DNA of 10,144 nt from an uncultured Lachnospiraceae bacterium (GTDB lineage Bacteria; Bacillota; Clostridia; Lachnospirales; Lachnospiraceae). Below, piece by piece: positions 7,495-10,144 of this stretch. The notes under the pieces were generated by a model. The model did not search any database. It saw nothing but the letters and a program-made list of their open reading frames with translations, and had not been told where the DNA came from. Where the stretch lies: contig CAJOPI010000215.1 in assembly GCA_905236275.1 (NCBI GenBank), forward strand, positions 1 to 10,144, given 5' to 3'. The translations under genes and the position numbers were made by a program. Position 1 is the first letter of the stretch. Every line of letters begins with the position of its first letter.

Positions 7495-7929
7495 ATGAGT
7501 ATTATTGCGGGAATTATGCTGATGATTTTTTTAATCATTTCGGCATTTACGGATTTTAAGGAAAGAAAGATTTATCTGCACATTGCAGTATTGTTTTTTA
7601 TCGCGGGAATGCTGATAAACATAATGAAGCTTAATATCAATTTAGTCGATGCGATTTGCGGGATGTCTATAGGTTTTCTCCTAATCGGGCTTTCATTTAT
7701 TACGGAAGAAAAGATAGGAAAGGGAGACGGGATAGTTTTCTTCGTGACGGGGGTTTATCTTGGATTTTTCGGGAATCTCCTTCTTCTTGCCATGTCGGTC
7801 TTTCTCTGCGCATGTTTTTCGGCAGGGGCGTTAATTATGAAGAAGGCAGACAGGAACAGCAGGATACCGATGATACCTTTTCTTATATTTCCTGCCTTGT
7901 ATGAAATCATTATGGCAGGTGGGTTATGA
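7495..7929 (+). CDS. A24-family prepilin peptidase, complete, short form
   Basis: A 144-residue membrane aspartic protease made almost wholly of hydrophobic helices. Both catalytic motifs are present: Asp20 in TDFKERKI at 19-26 and Asp78 in GKGDG at 75-79. There is no N-terminal methyltransferase domain, as in CpaA/TadV-type enzymes. Likely substrates are the pseudopilins encoded on either side, which both have textbook Gly-x4-Glu sites; this is inferred from position. ATG 7495 was chosen because AAAGGA at 7479-7484 lies ten bases upstream and the first membrane helix starts at once. An in-frame TTG at 7447, directly behind the previous stop, would add 16 polar residues and has only a weak site. 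The stop overlaps the next start (ATGA). It is the second A24 gene in the window, after the partial one at 1-353. Confidence 0.9.
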   Translation: MSIIAGIMLMIFLIISAFTDFKERKIYLHIAVLFFIAGMLINIMKLNINLVDAICGMSIGFLLIGLSFITEEKIGKGDGIVFFVTGVYLGFFGNLLLLAMSVFLCACFSAGALIMKKADRNSRIPMIPFLIFPALYEIIMAGGL

Positions 7930-8489
7930 AATTCAAGAGGACTTCTGAGGGTTATTTTACGGTGGAAATCGCACTGCTTTTTCCCATTATATTTTCTGTG
8001 ATCGTCCTGATAATTTATACAGCCTTTCTTGTGCATGACAGGGCTGTGCTTGACAGTGCCGCTTATGAGGCTGCGCTGAGGGGGAGTGGAATAACTTATA
8101 AGAATGCAGACATTAGGGGGAAAGTCAAAAGAGAAGCTGAAGAGCTTTTGAAGAACAGGCTTTTTGCGACGAAGAATACGAAAGTAAATGTCGAAGTAGA
8201 TATGATGCGGATAAAGGTGACCTGCGAGGGGGACTTCAGGATTCCTGCGGGACTTGTCTGGACGCGGAATTTAAGGCAGAAGGGGAGACATTTGAAACTT
8301 ACGGGAACTGCGGCAAGACTGAATCCCGGGCAGGTTATAAGAGATACAAGAGCTATTAAGAACATTATGGAACTTGGAGGCGGAGATGGAGATAAAGATT
8401 CAGAAAGAAAATCATCGGGCGATGATGACAGTAAGAAAGGAAAATCCGGAAAGAGTATCACTTCAGGAGAAGATGCTGCTAAAGAATAG
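7926..8489 (+). CDS. TadE-like pseudopilin with charged low-complexity tail
   Basis: A 187-residue minor pilin-like protein. The leader MKFKRTSEG is followed by YFTVE, so Gly9 is at -1 and Glu14 at +5, the standard class III prepilin site; a hydrophobic helix covers about 13-35. HDRAVLDSAAYEAALRGS at 37-54 is typical of TadE/TadF helices, and residues 55-145 are the external body with a basic NRLFATKNTKVNVEV region. From about 151 on, the chain is almost only Gly, Asp, Ser, Lys and Glu. This tail is encoded by DNA that also encodes the N-terminus of the following protein in another frame (overlap 8386-8489), so it may be a product of overprinting or of a shifted stop. Translation is probably coupled to the prepilin peptidase gene through the ATGA overlap, with AGGTGG just upstream. 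Confidence 0.85.
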   Translation: MKFKRTSEGYFTVEIALLFPIIFSVIVLIIYTAFLVHDRAVLDSAAYEAALRGSGITYKNADIRGKVKREAEELLKNRLFATKNTKVNVEVDMMRIKVTCEGDFRIPAGLVWTRNLRQKGRHLKLTGTAARLNPGQVIRDTRAIKNIMELGGGDGDKDSERKSSGDDDSKKGKSGKSITSGEDAAKE

Positions 8490-9837
8490 CATAAAAGGAG
8501 TGGCAAAGCTCCAGCTGACTTTTCTCAACGGCGAGGCTTTTTACAGGATAGACCTGAAAAAATATAAAAGCCTGAAGGAATATTTTGACGGTAGAAAGCT
8601 TATATTCAGGGATGTTCATTTACTTCTCAAAGCCTTGTCAGAGGTACTTGCAAGGCTTGACAACTATCTTCTGAAAGCGGAGTCGCTTCTTCTTGCACCG
8701 GAATATATTTATTTTGATGAAGGAGAGAATGAGTGGCTTTTTATTTGTCTTCCCGAAATGAACGGGGATTTCGGTTCGGAAAAACTGGCGGAGTATTTAA
8801 TAGAAAGAACCGACGAAAATGACAGCAGGGCATTTGAGCTGAGCAGCGATTATTTCAATATAGCAGCGGAGGGCGGCATTTCTCCGGCGAATATCATTTC
8901 TGTGGATGAGACTGATAAAAAGAAAAGGAAAGCGGTAAAAAAGGGTCGACCGCTTCCGGAGAGAAGGAGGGATTTTGGAGGGAGCATTCCGGTTATTCCT
9001 GCTGATAAAAAGGAAAAGGATAAGGATAGAGAAGCCTTGAAAAAGAAGAATTTAAGGACAGGGATTATTATCTGTATTCTGTTGCTGACGGCGGCGGTCG
9101 GACTTTACATCTTTCTTCTGTCAAATCCGTCCCTTCTGACGGTGGTGGGGCTGTCCGGTGATGATTATCTTACGGCGGGGGCAATAATCGCATTGGTATT
9201 TGCTGCGGCAATAATAGGTGTTATTCATGTTTTCAGGAAAAAAACCGAAACTGACGGGGACAGGTCGAAGGAGTCTGATGAAAAAAGCAGTTTCGCGGAA
9301 AGTTATGATGACTGTTTCAGCATGGATTATCTTGACGGGGAGATAGAGAAGGCCCGGAGCCATGATTATGACAATGATTTTGAAAGCGATTATCCGGAAG
9401 ATGATTTTGAGGAAATTAATTATAGGGAAAAGAATTACGAGGAAGAGGAGTTTGAAGAAAGCAGCTCGGACTATGATGAAGACGAAGATGAGGAGACTGT
9501 ACTTCTGACTTCAAATGGTAATCAGAAACAGGAAAAAGCTTTTGCATCACTTAAAGGAAAACTGAACGGAAACAGTCTTGTTTTTTCGATTGGTGAGACA
9601 CCATTTCTGATAGGCAAGATGAAGGGCAGAGTCAACGGGATAATAAACGACGGCGGTGTCAGCAGGATTCATGCCTGTATAAGAAAGGTCGGAAGCCGCT
9701 ATTTTATAAATGATCTGAATTCCACAAACGGAACCTGTCTTAATGACCGAAGACTTCAGCCGGATGAAAATGCCGAGATCCGGAACGGGGATATAGTTAA
9801 ATTCGGTCATGTTACGATGCGGTTTGCGATGAATTGA
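8386..9837 (+). CDS. DUF6382-FHA membrane protein of the Tad locus
   Basis: A 483-residue protein with an N-terminal DUF6382-like domain (1-165; KMLLKNSIKGV at 29-39, LDNYLLKAESLLLAPEYIYFD at 91-111). A basic cytoplasmic linker (175-225) follows, then two membrane helices (about 226-245 and 262-283), a very acidic stretch (290-370) and a C-terminal FHA domain (about 403-481). FHA domains read phospho-threonine. The core residues Ser426 and His429 (VSRIHA) and Asn448-Gly449 (LNSTNGT) are present, but the usual Arg after the first Gly is Lys411 (IGK). EETVLLT at 369-375 could be a phosphorylated partner site within the same chain. Both ends face the cytoplasm, so the protein is a plausible signalling input to the pilus. 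ATG 8386 is supported by GGAGG at 8376-8380, five bases upstream, and by the family-like start MEIKIQKENHRAMM. It begins 104 bases inside the preceding gene and is the last gene before the terminator. Confidence 0.84.
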   Translation: MEIKIQKENHRAMMTVRKENPERVSLQEKMLLKNSIKGVAKLQLTFLNGEAFYRIDLKKYKSLKEYFDGRKLIFRDVHLLLKALSEVLARLDNYLLKAESLLLAPEYIYFDEGENEWLFICLPEMNGDFGSEKLAEYLIERTDENDSRAFELSSDYFNIAAEGGISPANIISVDETDKKKRKAVKKGRPLPERRRDFGGSIPVIPADKKEKDKDREALKKKNLRTGIIICILLLTAAVGLYIFLLSNPSLLTVVGLSGDDYLTAGAIIALVFAAAIIGVIHVFRKKTETDGDRSKESDEKSSFAESYDDCFSMDYLDGEIEKARSHDYDNDFESDYPEDDFEEINYREKNYEEEEFEESSSDYDEDEDEETVLLTSNGNQKQEKAFASLKGKLNGNSLVFSIGETPFLIGKMKGRVNGIINDGGVSRIHACIRKVGSRYFINDLNSTNGTCLNDRRLQPDENAEIRNGDIVKFGHVTMRFAMN

Positions 9838-9848
9838 TATATAACGAC

Positions 9849-9880
9849 ACACAGGTGGGCTGATGCTGCCTGTGTTTTTA
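9849..9880 (+). terminator. Intrinsic terminator of the Tad operon
   Basis: A 7-bp stem ACACAGG (9849-9855) pairs with CCTGTGT (9869-9875), with a 13-base loop that can form a few further inner pairs (GC/GC around TGAT). The stem runs straight into TTTTT (9875-9879). It lies 11 bases after the stop of the FHA gene, the right place to end the pilus operon and to separate it from the regulator gene downstream. Confidence 0.78.
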
Positions 9881-9921
9881 TGTTTTTAGAAGAATTGCAC
9901 AAAAAATGCGCCTGATTTTCT

Positions 9922-9961
9922 ATACCGAAAATGACCGAAAATGATTGAAAATGAATGCAAT
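9922..9961 (+). repeat. Upstream cluster of 10-base direct repeats, candidate operator
   Basis: Four consecutive 10-base units in one phase: ATACCGAAAA (9922), TGACCGAAAA (9932), TGATTGAAAA (9942) and TGAATGCAAT (9952), degrading toward the end. The consensus is TGACCGAAAA. The third unit covers the -35 box of the promoter below. Tandem 10-base units put each copy on the same DNA face, as expected for binding by an oligomeric DeoR-family repressor. The repressor link is inferred from the gene that follows. Confidence 0.65.
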
Positions 9962-9974
9962 CGTCATTTATAAT
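9945..9974 (+). promoter_or_regulatory. Sigma-A-type promoter of the DeoR-family gene
   Basis: TTGAAA (9945-9950, five of six matches to TTGACA) and a perfect TATAAT (9969-9974) are separated by 18 bases. Transcription would start near 9980-9983, giving a leader of about 55-60 bases before ATG 10039. The -35 box overlaps one repeat cluster and the start site abuts the other, so a protein bound to the repeats should block it. Confidence 0.72.
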
Positions 9975-9983
9975 AAACGCAGA

Positions 9984-10013
9984 TGAACGAACGTGACCGA
10001 AAATGAATTTTGA
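9984..10013 (+). repeat. Downstream cluster of 10-base direct repeats, candidate operator
   Basis: Units TGAACGAACG (9984), TGACCGAAAA (9994) and a weak TGAATTTTGA (10004) share period and phase with the upstream cluster. The exact copies at 9932 and 9994 are 62 bases apart, close to six helical turns. The cluster begins at or just after the expected transcription start, a usual place for a repressor site. Confidence 0.62.
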
Positions 10014-10038
10014 GGCTTTATAGAATGGAGGTGAGATA

Positions 10039-10144
10039 ATGCTTGCCGAAGAGAGATTTGCGAGAATACTTTCCATAGTGGATTCCGCAGGAACAGCAAC
10101 TATTGCAGAATTAATGGAAGAGCTGGACGTATCGGAATCTACTA
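10039..10144 (+). CDS. DeoR-family transcriptional regulator, N-terminus only
   Basis: The first 35 residues of a DeoR/GlpR-type sugar-operon repressor; the rest lies beyond the window. MLAEERFARILSIVDSAG, followed after a short gap by IAELMEELDVSEST, is the classic N-terminal winged-helix start of the family, in which SESTIRRDL forms the recognition helix; the window stops just before the IRRDL part. GGAGG at 10027-10031 lies seven bases before the ATG. It has its own promoter and repeat-type operators and is separated from the pilus genes by a terminator, so it belongs to another transcription unit. In related bacteria such genes often head fructose operons (fruR-fruK-fruA), but the visible part cannot show which sugar phosphate it senses. 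Confidence 0.87.
   Translation, partial: MLAEERFARILSIVDSAGTATIAELMEELDVSEST

Noticed and set aside
8374..8385. TTG at 8374 as the start of the DUF6382-FHA protein
   Set aside because: The GGAGG at 8376-8380 overlaps this codon and serves ATG 8386.
9922..10013. Short CRISPR-like array
   Set aside because: The 10-base units abut with no spacers and flank a promoter, which fits operator repeats and not CRISPR.
207..10076. Open frames on the minus strand and nested plus-strand frames (for example 3846-4199, 5771-6205, 6937-7353, 8096-8506)
   Set aside because: All but the last few mirror strong coding genes on the + strand and lack plausible ribosome-binding sites and recognisable domains. 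The one at 9807-10076 runs across the terminator, promoter and operator region.

Overview
The window holds most of a Gram-positive-type Tad (tight adherence, type IVb/Flp) pilus locus, all on the + strand, followed by the start of an unrelated carbohydrate-type regulator gene. The gene content (Flp1-like pilin, DUF5702 and DUF6382-FHA proteins beside TadZ/A/B/C), the purine-rich Shine-Dalgarno sites and the absence of any secretin or pilotin gene suggest an anaerobic Firmicute of the Lachnospiraceae type (Roseburia/Butyrivibrio/Eubacterium relatives). The species cannot be read from this stretch.

Layout: 1-353 is the 3' end of an A24 prepilin peptidase. 363-1391 is TadZ (CpaE-like, with an atypical ATP-binding loop). 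1388-2581 is TadA/CpaF, the motor ATPase. 2578-3315 is TadB and 3318-4772 is TadC, the two inner-membrane platform proteins; TadC carries a large extracytoplasmic Ig-like insertion. 4834-5001 is the small major pilin, behind an almost perfect ribosome-binding site. 5103-6521 is a DUF5702 secreted or anchored protein. 6544-7446 is a TadE-like pseudopilin ending in two tandem HCCC, probably zinc-binding, modules. 7495-7929 is a second, complete A24 prepilin peptidase. 7926-8489 is a second TadE-like pseudopilin. 8386-9837 is a membrane DUF6382-FHA protein whose start lies about 100 bases inside the preceding gene. A hairpin plus T-run at 9849-9879 ends the unit. Genes overlap by ATGA or sit a few to about 100 bases apart with no convincing internal terminator, so they probably form one operon.

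Working together (known for Tad systems, inferred here): the prepilin peptidases trim the pilin and the TadE-type pseudopilins. TadA, driven by ATP and placed by TadZ, works on the TadB/TadC platform to polymerise Flp. The DUF5702 and TadE proteins are likely minor or tip components outside the membrane. The FHA protein may link the machine to Ser/Thr kinase signalling.

From 9880 on there is a regulatory region with two clusters of a 10-base repeat around a good sigma-A-like promoter. It leads into a DeoR-family regulator (10039 onward, cut by the window end), most simply read as an autoregulated sugar-operon repressor. No tRNA, rRNA, CRISPR array, insertion sequence or attachment site was seen. 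The most unusual points are the Ig-like insertion in TadC, the double HCCC module in TadE, the 104-base out-of-frame gene overlap and the phased operator repeats.
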